64,000 nucleotides of DNA. Origin: Puia dinghuensis. GTDB lineage: Bacteria; Bacteroidota; Bacteroidia; Chitinophagales; Chitinophagaceae. The translations under genes and the position numbers were made by a program. Below are positions 9,358 through 18,528 of the stretch, piece by piece (position 1 is the stretch's first letter; each line of letters starts with the position of its first letter). The notes under the pieces are model-generated. The model ran no database searches. It had not been told where the DNA came from and was given only the letters and a program-made list of their open reading frames with translations. Location of the stretch: the NCBI RefSeq assembly GCF_014642875.1, contig NZ_BMJC01000004.1:1-64000 (forward strand). Reading direction: 5' to 3'.

Positions 9358-10734
9358 TTATAACCTAACGTGGAAGATGCGGTAATACAGCCAGGAAAAA
9401 ATGGTCATGAATATCAGACTTGTAACGATGGACCCTACGGTGGTGAGGATATCCGTTTCCACCACCACTGCATAAAAGAACAGGAAGGGGATCCAGCAGA
9501 GAATGGAAGGCCGCTTCTCACTGCGTCGCAGCAGATATGTCAATACGCCGTTGAAGAACAGCCCGTAAAAGAACATGAAGATGATGGCGCCCTGCCGGCC
9601 GAAATTGGCATATGCTTCCCCAATCGGGCCGATGTTCTCACTGTAACCACGCAGATAGAAGCCCCAGAAACGCATCAGATTGTATTTCCCGCCCGCTTCG
9701 GGCTTATCGGGCCAGAGAAACCGGGGGATGAAGGCCGCCAGTACGGATGTCGCGATAGTCTCGCCATGTGCATATTCATGCCTGGCGGGAACCATATACA
9801 TGGTTTCGGCGATGAGCCATCCCTGATTCATCCGAACGGCCGTAAAGTAGAGCCGGTCTTTTTGAAGCAGGACCGAGGGGTTGGTAGCGGCCTCAGCTAC
9901 GAGATCCCAGAACACCCCGACGCTTCCATTCGTTTCACCATGGCTCCAGGTCTCCTGACGGTAGGTCTTTTTTACGTTCTGAATAAGGAAAATGCAAATA
10001 AACCCAAAAAGACAGACGCTCAGCTTCACGCCAAAAGAGATCTTTTTCAGATAGAGCGCGATGAGGATATAAAAGAGGGCTACGAGGAATACGAGTTCGC
10101 CGAACAAACCCGCAATGATCGAATTTATCGCCAGCAGGCCTAGCACGGCCAGCAGGATCTTGTTCTTATGCTTGTGTTCTGAAAAAAAGATATAGAACAC
10201 GCCCACATAGGAAAGTTGCTGCAGCAGGTTAACCGGCCGGTTCAGCGAGGCCGGTACCACCCGGTAGAGGACGCCGGCAGCAAAGCTGATGCCGATGAGG
10301 ATGAAGCCGATCCTGGCCTTGCCTTTGAAAAAAGCCTGGAGTTTAGCCTTGTAGGCCTGCGGGTCCTGGTTGATCTGGAGTTTTGCCAGTGGTAGCTTAA
10401 ACCCGATGATCATGCTGATGGTGCCTGGAAAAGCAAAGGAAAAATAGTCATCCGCGGGAATCGGCATATAGTGGCGGAAGATAAAGGCGAGGTGGTCTTG
10501 CTTTGTATACACCTGGTAAAAGATCACCGGCATGACGAGCCAGGTGAACAGCGCCAGAATGACCGCGATATCCAGCACCACGACCCTCTTTCCGACATTG
10601 TCCAGGAAGTCCAGGAAAAAGTACGCCAGCAAACCGATGGAGCAGGACTCATAGAATCCCAGTCCCGTGACATAACTATAGTACAGGAAAAAGACCAGGC
10701 CTACTACAACAAAAGCGATGCGGTTGTTATTCAT
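9358..10734 (-). CDS. Polymerase-like polytopic membrane protein (O-antigen/oligosaccharide repeat-unit type)
   Basis: This protein of about 458 residues has roughly ten to twelve hydrophobic helices, with a larger loop around residues 270-350 containing RMNQGWLIAETMYMVPARHEYAHGE and FIPRFLWPDKPEAGGKYN. A late periplasmic loop with Arg and Glu is characteristic of Wzy-like repeat-unit polymerases, which join lipid-linked repeats on the periplasmic face. Wzy proteins are poorly conserved, so the call rests on topology and locus. I chose the second ATG (10734), because the upstream one overlaps the preceding gene by 32 bp; the ATG overlaps its TAA by 8 bp. Confidence 0.7.
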   Translation of the reverse strand: MNNNRIAFVVVGLVFFLYYSYVTGLGFYESCSIGLLAYFFLDFLDNVGKRVVVLDIAVILALFTWLVMPVIFYQVYTKQDHLAFIFRHYMPIPADDYFSFAFPGTISMIIGFKLPLAKLQINQDPQAYKAKLQAFFKGKARIGFILIGISFAAGVLYRVVPASLNRPVNLLQQLSYVGVFYIFFSEHKHKNKILLAVLGLLAINSIIAGLFGELVFLVALFYILIALYLKKISFGVKLSVCLFGFICIFLIQNVKKTYRQETWSHGETNGSVGVFWDLVAEAATNPSVLLQKDRLYFTAVRMNQGWLIAETMYMVPARHEYAHGETIATSVLAAFIPRFLWPDKPEAGGKYNLMRFWGFYLRGYSENIGPIGEAYANFGRQGAIIFMFFYGLFFNGVLTYLLRRSEKRPSILCWIPFLFFYAVVVETDILTTVGSIVTSLIFMTIFSWLYYRIFHVRL

Positions 10735-11839
10735 TCTCTGCTGTAATCGATGCTTCAATGGCGGAAGCTATCCGATCGAACGACCATTGCCGGATCAAAC
10801 TGACCGATTCGGCGCCCATTTGTCTGCCGATGGCCGGATCTCCGAGGAAGGGCTGCATTTTGGCCGTCAGATCGTCGACGTTCCCTGCCTCAAAGATAAA
10901 CCCATTTTTGCCCGGAATCACCAGATCGGGAGCGCATCCGCAGCGATCGCTGACCAGGACGGGCCGCTCGCAGGCCATGGCCTCGTTGACGGCCAGGCCC
11001 CAGGTCTCCGTTTGAGAGGGCAGGCAGAAGACCTCACCCAGCCGGTAGACTATGGGCATGGAAGATTGATTCTGGAAAGGCAAGAATAGAATTCGCTCAT
11101 CTCCGGCGGCCTCCTGCTTCAAGGTCTCTTCCAATACTCCGCTGCCTACGATGAGCAGTATTGCCTTTTTTGGGTCAAGCCGGCGAAAAGCCCTGATCAG
11201 GGTCAACGGGTCTTTCTCGGGTTGCAGTTTTGCCACGAAAAGAAAAACGAAGGTCGCGGGGTCGATGCCGAGGTCTCTTCGCCATTCGGCGGCCTTCCGG
11301 CTATAGTCCCCCTCCGGATCATAAAAACGCTGGTTGTCTATCGCATGAGGTGCGAACTCCAACTGATGCGGCTTTAATCCATACTCAATGTAATACTGTT
11401 TGTTATTGATGCCGACATACAGGGCCTTGTCGACATACCGGTAAACCCGGCGGAGCACCGTCTTCCGGGCGATCTTTCGCCATCCCGGAAGTTCATCTAG
11501 CAGGGTGGAATCGCCCCGAAAAAGCACCGTCTTCCTTTTCGAAAAATGCCACATCGCCTTCATATGAACCCAATGATTCCAGCCGATGACCAAAATGGCA
11601 TCCGCTCCCCATTCTTCGATGGCTTTGTTCAGACCTGCAGCAACAAAAGCATACTCATACCCCTCCAGAAGCGGAATATCCCACTTAACAGTCTGGCCGA
11701 AGTCCTTATCGAAGTCCGTCTTCCCCTGCGGGATAGTATAGTAGACCTTTACGTGGATATTACCGCGCCGGCTCAGGAGGTTGAACATCGGGGCATAATA
11801 CTGTATCGGGTGGGTTGTTATGATAGCCAGTCGTTTCAT
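10727..11839 (-). CDS. Family 4 glycosyltransferase
   Basis: A 370-residue GT-B enzyme. The N-terminus is AIITTHPIQYYAPMFNLL, the donor domain starts at FVFLFVAKLQPEKDPLTLI, and the EX7E motif is in QTETWGLAVNEAMACERPVLVS followed by DLVIPGKNGFIF. All parts of a retaining family 4 transferase are present and the length is normal. It lies 3 bp after the epimerase gene and overlaps the polymerase-like gene by 8 bp. Donor and acceptor are unknown. Confidence 0.88.
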   Translation of the reverse strand: MKRLAIITTHPIQYYAPMFNLLSRRGNIHVKVYYTIPQGKTDFDKDFGQTVKWDIPLLEGYEYAFVAAGLNKAIEEWGADAILVIGWNHWVHMKAMWHFSKRKTVLFRGDSTLLDELPGWRKIARKTVLRRVYRYVDKALYVGINNKQYYIEYGLKPHQLEFAPHAIDNQRFYDPEGDYSRKAAEWRRDLGIDPATFVFLFVAKLQPEKDPLTLIRAFRRLDPKKAILLIVGSGVLEETLKQEAAGDERILFLPFQNQSSMPIVYRLGEVFCLPSQTETWGLAVNEAMACERPVLVSDRCGCAPDLVIPGKNGFIFEAGNVDDLTAKMQPFLGDPAIGRQMGAESVSLIRQWSFDRIASAIEASITAENE

Positions 11840-11842
11840 ATC

Positions 11843-12817
11843 CTAAAGGGTCGTCTTATACCAGTCCATTGTCAGTTCGATGCCTTTCTGCATGCCTACG
11901 CGGGGTGTCCAGCCGAGACGTTGATGTATCTTCTCGATATCGATCATCCGGCGCCGGATATTGTCGATATCCCTTTCCTGCACATTTACTACTGTGCAGC
12001 CAGGTACATAGTTGGAAATGAGCTGTACGAGCTTGTTGACGGAAGTCTCGACACTGGTGCCCACATTGAACACATCGCCATAGGCCATGGGGTGCACGGC
12101 CGAGAGAATGGTTGCATCCACGGCATCGGAAATAAAGGTATAGTCGCGTGTCTGTTCGCCGTCCCCGAAGATGGAGAGGGGCTGGCCGGTAAGGGCGTTG
12201 TGCACGAATTTCCCCAATACTCCGCAATAGGGGTTACGGGGAGACTGGCCGAAGCCATATACATTCGAATACCGCACGACGGAGATGGGAATATTATAAT
12301 TGCGATTATAGATGAGCGTATAATGCTCTCCCAGCAGCTTGGTGGCGGCATAATTGCTCAATACGCGGGTGGGGTCGTTCTCGCCGACCGGCAGGCGCGA
12401 AGAACTGCCATACACCGAACAGGAAGAGGTGTATACGAATCGTTCGAGTGCAGGATGTTCCTGATGCCGGAGGTGTTCGAGTATCTGCAGTGTGCTCTGG
12501 GCGTTCACCTGCATGTCGAGAATCGGGTTGGAGCCGGAAGCGGCTATCTGGATACAGGCAAGATGAAAGATATACTGGGTATCCCGCAAAAGGGGGAAGA
12601 GCTTCTCCGAGTCCAGGACGCTGATCTTTTGGAAGTCCACCTTATCCCGGACTTCCTTTATCGAAACCTCACTGCTATTGGTGCAGTCGTCGACGACCGT
12701 TACCTGGCAGTCATAGTCATTGACGAGGCTTTTCACAAGGTTGTGACCGACGAATCCCAATCCGCCGGTTACTACGACTCTTTTTCCTTTTATTTTATCA
12801 TAATGCCTTTTAATCAT
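11843..12817 (-). CDS. NAD-dependent sugar-nucleotide epimerase/dehydratase
   Basis: This 324-residue extended short-chain dehydrogenase has the NAD-binding motif VVVTGGLGFVGHNL, the TSSCSVYGSS block and the catalytic YxxxK in SNYAATKLLGE, then FGDGEQTRDYTFISDAVDA, which is typical of UDP-hexose 4-epimerase-like enzymes. It would interconvert or dehydrate a nucleotide-sugar donor in the cytoplasm. The exact reaction (4-epimerase against 4,6-dehydratase or decarboxylase) cannot be settled by eye; the pattern is closest to UDP-glucose 4-epimerase relatives. It overlaps the upstream glycosyltransferase gene by 8 bp. Confidence 0.82.
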   Translation of the reverse strand: MIKRHYDKIKGKRVVVTGGLGFVGHNLVKSLVNDYDCQVTVVDDCTNSSEVSIKEVRDKVDFQKISVLDSEKLFPLLRDTQYIFHLACIQIAASGSNPILDMQVNAQSTLQILEHLRHQEHPALERFVYTSSCSVYGSSSRLPVGENDPTRVLSNYAATKLLGEHYTLIYNRNYNIPISVVRYSNVYGFGQSPRNPYCGVLGKFVHNALTGQPLSIFGDGEQTRDYTFISDAVDATILSAVHPMAYGDVFNVGTSVETSVNKLVQLISNYVPGCTVVNVQERDIDNIRRRMIDIEKIHQRLGWTPRVGMQKGIELTMDWYKTTL

Positions 12818-14057
12818 GCGTGATCGTTTTAAATGTATTGGCGAAAGTTTTTGTCATGGCATCTGCGGTATATTGTGCCAGCACGGGATGCGCCGTATCG
12901 ATGGGCTGGAACTTATCCTTTCCGTCGATAGCCCGCAGTATCGCCGTGGCCAGCTCTTCTATCTTTTCGGGCGTACCCAGCTCCTGTGGCAGGAAGCCCA
13001 ATCTATAAGGATAGTTGAGTTCTTCCAGGAAGCTGAAGGGAAAGGATTCCCGGTGGACAAAAGCAAAAAAAGGCTGACCCGAGGCCGCCAGTCCCATCAG
13101 CTTGGAAGCGGCATAATATGGCGTGGTATCACCGAAGAGGAGTTGGATATCGGCGCCCAGGCTAAGCTCGAGCGCTTCCCTATATCCCACGCGCAGGGGA
13201 TTTTCGGTGACGATGGGGGAAAGCCCGTGTTTCCCGATCTGTTCTTGCAGCACCGGCCTTGCCAGCTCTTTTGGTGCATAGCTGGTGCCGGTGAAGAGCA
13301 CACTGAGGGGGTGACGCTGATGCACCAGCTTGAGCGCCTGCAGCAGCGTATCCGTCACGGGGAGCATAGCTTCCGAGATGGCGCCGGTATACCGGATGTT
13401 TACGGGTGCGCCTATTGCTTTTTTGATGGTGATCGAACCGAAATCGGAGGCTTCTACTCCATAGGGGACGGCAACCAACTGCCGTTTTTTGATAGCCGGA
13501 TGACGGATGGCAAGGTCGTCCAGGATACCCTGGGACACGGCGAATATGGCGCTGCTTCTTTTCACCACAAAACCCTCCAGCCTGCGGGCTATCCACTGGC
13601 TCAGCCTGGCCTTTCGGTTACGGGGATCGACCTTGTATATCCAGGGGTCGATAAGATCGATGGCATAGGGGACGCCCGTCAGCCATTTGACAAAGGGCGC
13701 CATCACCATGATGTACCAGGGCGGAACGGGATAAAGGATCAAAGCCGGCTTTCTGCGCCGGGCTTGTTTCAGCAAGGAAAAGAACAGGAAGACGAACATC
13801 CGCAGGCCAAGATCGCCGATGCCGAATTTCCTGGTCTTGCGGCCGTCGAGACAGCCGGTTTGTATCTGCTCGTATCTGTCGCCGGCGATCTCCAGCATCC
13901 AGGGATCGGTGATCCCATCCATTCGCGCCGGGTCGACCGTAAAGATGACGGGATGCCAATCATGATCTTCCAGGTGTCTTACCAATAGTCGCACGCGTTG
14001 CGAAGGAGGCAGAGCGGATGGTGGGAAAAAGGGTGCGGCGATAAAAACCGTTCTCAT
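12810..14057 (-). CDS. GT-B fold glycosyltransferase
   Basis: A 415-residue protein beginning FIAAPFFPPSALPPSQRVRLL, a start shared with many family 4 enzymes of capsule loci. It contains IDLIDPWIYKVDP in the first domain and ends with a donor-domain-like segment, TTPYYAASKLMGLAASGQPFFAF. A clean EX7E motif is not visible; the ASKLMGLAASG region replaces it, as in the subgroup that includes the gene at 17188-18528. A hydrophobic stretch (about residues 110-135) suggests membrane association. It overlaps the epimerase gene by 8 bp. Substrates are unknown. Confidence 0.75.
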   Translation of the reverse strand: MRTVFIAAPFFPPSALPPSQRVRLLVRHLEDHDWHPVIFTVDPARMDGITDPWMLEIAGDRYEQIQTGCLDGRKTRKFGIGDLGLRMFVFLFFSLLKQARRRKPALILYPVPPWYIMVMAPFVKWLTGVPYAIDLIDPWIYKVDPRNRKARLSQWIARRLEGFVVKRSSAIFAVSQGILDDLAIRHPAIKKRQLVAVPYGVEASDFGSITIKKAIGAPVNIRYTGAISEAMLPVTDTLLQALKLVHQRHPLSVLFTGTSYAPKELARPVLQEQIGKHGLSPIVTENPLRVGYREALELSLGADIQLLFGDTTPYYAASKLMGLAASGQPFFAFVHRESFPFSFLEELNYPYRLGFLPQELGTPEKIEELATAILRAIDGKDKFQPIDTAHPVLAQYTADAMTKTFANTFKTITHD

Positions 14058-14061
14058 GTTG

Positions 14062-15180
14062 CTACTGGTAGATATATTTTATTTGTGCAGCAAGGTCTTC
14101 CATTGATGGGCCATTAACCGCTATCAGCCTCGTCTGTTCGGCCCAATGTCGCACCTGGGTGGCATCGGGAGCCACGCGAAGCAGTACGCCCGCCATTTCT
14201 TCCGGGGTGTCGGCGACAAGCAGGGCGCCTTCTTTCCAGCGATAGCCCCGCATACCGGCGGTAGTGGAAAGGATGGGAACGCCCCAGCTGATGGCGCGGG
14301 CCAGTTTGGTCGAGGCGCCGGTGGAATACCACCAGACGGGATTGAGGAAGATCGACCAGGTGGCAACTTCTTTCTCGAGGCCGGCGTCTGATAACTCTCC
14401 CAGGTATTCGATAAAGGGATAGCGCTTTTGCAGATCGCGGCCGAAGGACTCCGGCGCGCCGACAAGACGGAAGGAAACAGATCGATGCACTTCCGGCTTG
14501 ATTTGGTCGAGAAGCAGAGATATCCCTTGCAGGTTGGGGGGATGGTCGAGCCGGCCTACGAAACCCACCCTGCCGGGCACCGGATCATGCGGAAGGAATT
14601 CAGCATACAGCCTTCGGGGTAGAAAGCTGGTCTTTTTTGCTCCAAACCAGTTCTCGATCTGCTTCTCGGTCTCGGAGAGGGCCACAACCCCGTCCAGGTA
14701 ACGGACACGGTGCCCCGATTCGGTGGCGATGAGCATCCCCAGCCGTATCTTGTCGAGCATCCGCCGGATGGCCGAAGGGCGGCCCAGCGGCTTGGTGAGG
14801 AGGTGCAAAAAATCCCCGGAGTGATTGCCATGAGAAAGCAGGACGATCTTTACCCGGGGGCCAAAGGCTTCGCGGATGGGTCGTGCATACCTTACCATGG
14901 AAGACATATTCATGAATACGATGTCGATGCCGTTCTTTTGGATATGTTCCAACAGCGCCGGTGCATCTTTTTTGACATCGTACATCGAGTAATTCTCCAT
15001 CCCCATTTTGATAAGCAATCGCTGAGAGATCTTGCGGGTATAGGGAACAAAATAATCCGATAGGTTGATGTCAGGTATCTGCTCTATTATATGATGGAAT
15101 TCCTGGGAGCACAATTGCACGCCCCCCGTCACCTCGGATCGTAACAATTCCGGGTGTGTTAAGAATATTGCCTTATGCAT
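14062..15180 (-). CDS. Family 4-like glycosyltransferase
   Basis: A 372-residue GT-B protein with an N-terminal GGVQLCSQEFHHII segment, the donor domain starting at VGFVGRLDHPPNLQGISLLLD, and NPVWWYSTGASTKLARAISWGVPILST in place of the usual EX7E region, where the second glutamate is not evident. This variant end is seen in some family 4 members, so the fold is secure and the mechanism less so. It overlaps the following gene upstream (15173-16054) by 8 bp, indicating coupled translation. Sugar specificity is unknown. Confidence 0.78.
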   Translation of the reverse strand: MHKAIFLTHPELLRSEVTGGVQLCSQEFHHIIEQIPDINLSDYFVPYTRKISQRLLIKMGMENYSMYDVKKDAPALLEHIQKNGIDIVFMNMSSMVRYARPIREAFGPRVKIVLLSHGNHSGDFLHLLTKPLGRPSAIRRMLDKIRLGMLIATESGHRVRYLDGVVALSETEKQIENWFGAKKTSFLPRRLYAEFLPHDPVPGRVGFVGRLDHPPNLQGISLLLDQIKPEVHRSVSFRLVGAPESFGRDLQKRYPFIEYLGELSDAGLEKEVATWSIFLNPVWWYSTGASTKLARAISWGVPILSTTAGMRGYRWKEGALLVADTPEEMAGVLLRVAPDATQVRHWAEQTRLIAVNGPSMEDLAAQIKYIYQ

Positions 15181-16054
15181 GGTCCTGTTGCTCGTGGATT
15201 TTTACGTCTGTTCTACCGGCCAGCTGATCAGCCAGCTCTTCCGGAAGGACCATGTAGTCGCAGTTGCTGATCTCGGAATGAATACCGATGGCCCCTTTGA
15301 TGGGGGCAAAATAAGCCAGTTGCCCTTCGTTGCTCTTTACGATGCGGAAGAAGCGATAATGATGTTTCCGGAAGAGTTCTTCGATGCCTTCCTGGCTTTG
15401 CAGCCGGTGTGTGTTTTCCGGAGTATACACCGGAAGTATCTCCAGCAGGATGGCGGGTCTCTTTTCCCGGATCAAGGGTTCGATTCCTTGCAATACGTTG
15501 AGTTCAAAGCCCTCTACATCGATCTTCACGATGCCGGTATCCGGCGGTATGACGTCCGCGATGACCCCGTAATCGACGACCTGAACCGCTTTCTGGTGGG
15601 TGATCTTTTTGCCGGGGCGGAAGTTCTCATTTAAGGAAGCGGAGCTGTCGGTGAGGGATTCATCGTAAAAGTTCAATTTCAATATTTCGGTTTTGTTGGA
15701 GACACCGACGGGGATGACAACGGCATGGGGAAACCGGTTCTTCCGGATCAGCTCTTCCACATAGCTGACGCAATCCGGGTTAGGCTCAAAACCTACATAG
15801 TTTGCGGTGCTATCGACCGTTTTTAGTTTTATCAGCGACTGGCCGATATTGGTGCCGATGTCCACAAAGCTTCCGCCATGCAGAGAGCGCACTATCCTGA
15901 TGACCTCGATCATCCAGATCTCGCTCATATGCAGGTTGTCGGCGCCCATCCCGCGCAGGATGGGAATAGCGAACATTTTTCCGTCGAGCTGTAGTTTGCC
16001 CGTAAGATTTACATATGGCAACAGCCTGGCCTTTCTCAATACTCTAACTAACAT
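15173..16054 (-). CDS. FkbM-family methyltransferase
   Basis: This 293-residue protein has SAM motif I as FVDIGTNIGQSLIKLK, the YVGFEPNPDCVSYVEELI block and the FkbM signature IVKIDVEGFELNVLQG, followed by ILLEILPVY. It is predicted to O-methylate a sugar of the polysaccharide. It is more divergent from the copy at 3115 than would be expected for a recent duplication, so the two probably act on different positions or sugars. It begins 3 bp after the wecB-like gene and overlaps the next glycosyltransferase gene by 8 bp. Confidence 0.84.
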   Translation of the reverse strand: MLVRVLRKARLLPYVNLTGKLQLDGKMFAIPILRGMGADNLHMSEIWMIEVIRIVRSLHGGSFVDIGTNIGQSLIKLKTVDSTANYVGFEPNPDCVSYVEELIRKNRFPHAVVIPVGVSNKTEILKLNFYDESLTDSSASLNENFRPGKKITHQKAVQVVDYGVIADVIPPDTGIVKIDVEGFELNVLQGIEPLIREKRPAILLEILPVYTPENTHRLQSQEGIEELFRKHHYRFFRIVKSNEGQLAYFAPIKGAIGIHSEISNCDYMVLPEELADQLAGRTDVKIHEQQDHA

Positions 16055-16057
16055 ATT

Positions 16058-17182
16058 TTATACAGTCTTGGGTTGTAAAATCACGGCCTGCCGGATGGTA
16101 TCGAGGATGCGCCGGCTCACGGAATCATCCCATAAGGGGATATCCTTGCGGGGGCTTTGCCGGAGACCGGCGATATGCTCTTCGATCTTTTCGAGATAGT
16201 TCTCCTCGAAAATGCTCATCATTTTATTCGTCCCCAACTCTACTGTAACCGGTCGTTCGGTATTCTTCCTAAAAGTCACGCAAGGTATCCGGAGGAAGCT
16301 GGTCTCTTCCTGGACTCCACCCGAATCGGTGATGACCAGGCTGGCATTGGACACAAGGCGGAGGAATTCAAAATAGCTCATCGGTTGCGTGATGAGGATG
16401 TTATGGTCATCCACAAGCCGCTGGAAAAGGCCGTGTTGCTCGAGCCGCGCCTTCGTACGGGGATGCACCGGGAACACCACCGGCTGGGTTTTGGAATAGC
16501 TTTGGAGGATGTCTGCCATGCGGTGCAACGTAGTGGGATTATCGACATTCTCGGGTCGGTGGAAAGTCGCCACGACCGGCTTTTTCTCATAAAACGAAAG
16601 GATATCACCCTTAAGCGGAATGGATTCCCAATGGGGCCGGGTTCGCAGCAGGCATTCGATCATGATATTGCCCACCATGAATACCTTATTGCGGGGAAAT
16701 CCCTCGTGTTCGAGGTTCTTGATCCCGCTGGGTTCGGATACCATCAGATAGTCGCTGATATGATCGGTGATGACCCGGTTGATCTCTTCCGGCATGTCAC
16801 GATCGAAGCTACGCAGACCGGCTTCCACGTGCATGACGGGGATCCTGGATTGGGAGCCGACGATGGCGCCCGCCGCCGTTGCATTGACATCCCCGAACAC
16901 GACCACGAGGTTGAATGCTTCTTTCCGGATGATCTCGTTGATGCCCAAAATGGTCTTGCCGATGGTGTCGACCACGCCGTCTCCTTTTATGTTCAGCTGA
17001 AAATCGGGCGAAGGCAGTTCGAGGTTCTGCCAGAAGATATCGGACATGTTGAAGTCGAAATGCTGACCGGTATGGCAGATGTAGGGCCGAATATCCGGTG
17101 CTTCGTTCTTAATGCGATGGTAGAGTGGCGCCAGTTTTATAAAGTTTGGTCTTGTACCGGCTATCAGTAAGAGCTTCATCAT
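16058..17182 (-). CDS. wecB: Non-hydrolysing UDP-N-acetylglucosamine 2-epimerase family enzyme
   Basis: A 374-residue GT-B-like epimerase with the family blocks AGTRPNFIKLAPL, HTGQHFDFNMSDIFW, VFGDVNATAAGAIVG, HVEAGLRSFDRDMPEEINR, TFHRPENVDN and TDSGGVQEE. The classical WecB reaction is UDP-GlcNAc to UDP-ManNAc. A WbpI-type variant, which epimerises UDP-2,3-diacetamido-glucuronate to the manno form, has the same motifs and would fit the WbpB- and WbpD-like genes of this locus. The two choices cannot be separated here, and the symbol denotes the family. Either of two adjacent ATG codons may be the start. Confidence 0.88.
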   Translation of the reverse strand: MMKLLLIAGTRPNFIKLAPLYHRIKNEAPDIRPYICHTGQHFDFNMSDIFWQNLELPSPDFQLNIKGDGVVDTIGKTILGINEIIRKEAFNLVVVFGDVNATAAGAIVGSQSRIPVMHVEAGLRSFDRDMPEEINRVITDHISDYLMVSEPSGIKNLEHEGFPRNKVFMVGNIMIECLLRTRPHWESIPLKGDILSFYEKKPVVATFHRPENVDNPTTLHRMADILQSYSKTQPVVFPVHPRTKARLEQHGLFQRLVDDHNILITQPMSYFEFLRLVSNASLVITDSGGVQEETSFLRIPCVTFRKNTERPVTVELGTNKMMSIFEENYLEKIEEHIAGLRQSPRKDIPLWDDSVSRRILDTIRQAVILQPKTV

Positions 17183-17187
17183 GGAGT

Positions 17188-18528
17188 TTATGAGTGTTTA
17201 TGAGTATTTTTTATGATCCCGGCTAATCGGGCGGTCAATTCCCGGCGGGAAAGCGTGGCCAGGAAATCCTGGTTGGGGCATAGTTGCGTATTGCCTTCAA
17301 AAAGATCGGCCAACAGCCGGGCGGAGCCGGCTGCATCGTCGGGGTCGCAAAGCAAGGCAGTACCGGCCTCCTGCAGCAGGTCTTTTTGGGCGCCTTCACA
17401 GGCAAAGGCGATGACGGGCCGTTGCATCTGCAGATATTCAAAGGTCTTGCCGGCAATGCTATAGTCTCTTCCGCCCAGCTGTTTGGCAGAAGTGATCAGC
17501 AGGGCATCGCATTCCTGCTGGAACAACAACGACTGCCGGTGTGGGATCTCCCCGATGAGGGTAACCTGGTTCTCCAGGCCAAAAGACCGGATCATCTCGT
17601 CGAGCCAGGCAGGTTTCTTTCCGGCGAACTTTACGGTAATGCGCTGCCCCAGGGATGGGTTCTGGCGATTCAGCTGCTGCAGGGCCTTAAAAAAGAAATA
17701 AGGCGACCGGTAGAGCCAGTCCTGTTTCTGCGGGATATACTGCAACATCCGGTGGCCTTTTTTTCGCCACCAGGGTTGTAGCATCTGTGTCCGCGCTTCG
17801 GGGGTGAAATAAAAGCTGCCCACGTAGCCGACGGTGTAGGTCTTCTTGCCGGGATCGATCGGTTGCCAAGGCAAGAGTTCTCCATTATATCCGTTGGGAA
17901 TATAATGGAACCGGGAAGCCGGTATCCGTGGATGCAATCGTTTGAAGTCATCCAGGGTCTGGACGGATGTAGCGATAATAGCATCCGCGGCGGAAAGGTA
18001 TCGTTCTTCCAGCTGCAGGGTTCGCCAGTAGTGCAGGATGGTGCCATAGGGAACTGTTCGCCATTGCGACCAGGCGTCACGGAAGTCGAGCACCAGCGGC
18101 AAGGCATATTTTTCCGCTACTTTCTTTGCGAGGGGCAGGACGCTAAAAGGCGGAACCGTCACAAAAATGGCTTTGGGAGCATATTGGCGTACCGCCTCGT
18201 CAACGGCCGAGTAAAAGCTCTCTTCCCATTGGTCGGTCTCATTACCGTGAATAGAAAAATAGATGGTGGTGAACTCCTGCCAGCGGGATGGAGGCGCCGC
18301 CTTGCCGGCGCCTACCGGGATGATCGAGGCGTTGTCACGGATGTCCGCGGCGAGGGACTCGTCGACGCTATAGGTGTCGAACACGTGTTCATACGTCGAA
18401 GGGTCGAGCGTGATCACGACGGGGTTGATACCGTATTGCGGCAGATATTTTACAAAAGAAAGCGGCCTGTATACGCCGCCCCTGTTGAGGGGCGGAAACT
18501 CAAAAGCTATGAACAGAATGTTGGTCAT
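17188..18528 (-). CDS. GT-B fold glycosyltransferase
   Basis: This 446-residue protein starts NILFIAFEFPPLNRGGVYRPL, with the glycine-rich acceptor loop of family 4 enzymes, and has VLDFRDAWSQWRTVPYG, HYIPNGYNGELLPW and YTVGYVGSFYFTPEARTQM. The late segment GGRDYSIAGKTFEYLQMQRPVIAFACEG replaces the EX7E motif and still ends with a nucleotide-sugar-binding-like glutamate. It closely matches capsule-locus glycosyltransferases of about this size. Its start overlaps the stop of the deacetylase-like gene by 4 bp. Donor and acceptor are unknown. Confidence 0.8.
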   Translation of the reverse strand: MTNILFIAFEFPPLNRGGVYRPLSFVKYLPQYGINPVVITLDPSTYEHVFDTYSVDESLAADIRDNASIIPVGAGKAAPPSRWQEFTTIYFSIHGNETDQWEESFYSAVDEAVRQYAPKAIFVTVPPFSVLPLAKKVAEKYALPLVLDFRDAWSQWRTVPYGTILHYWRTLQLEERYLSAADAIIATSVQTLDDFKRLHPRIPASRFHYIPNGYNGELLPWQPIDPGKKTYTVGYVGSFYFTPEARTQMLQPWWRKKGHRMLQYIPQKQDWLYRSPYFFFKALQQLNRQNPSLGQRITVKFAGKKPAWLDEMIRSFGLENQVTLIGEIPHRQSLLFQQECDALLITSAKQLGGRDYSIAGKTFEYLQMQRPVIAFACEGAQKDLLQEAGTALLCDPDDAAGSARLLADLFEGNTQLCPNQDFLATLSRRELTARLAGIIKNTHKHS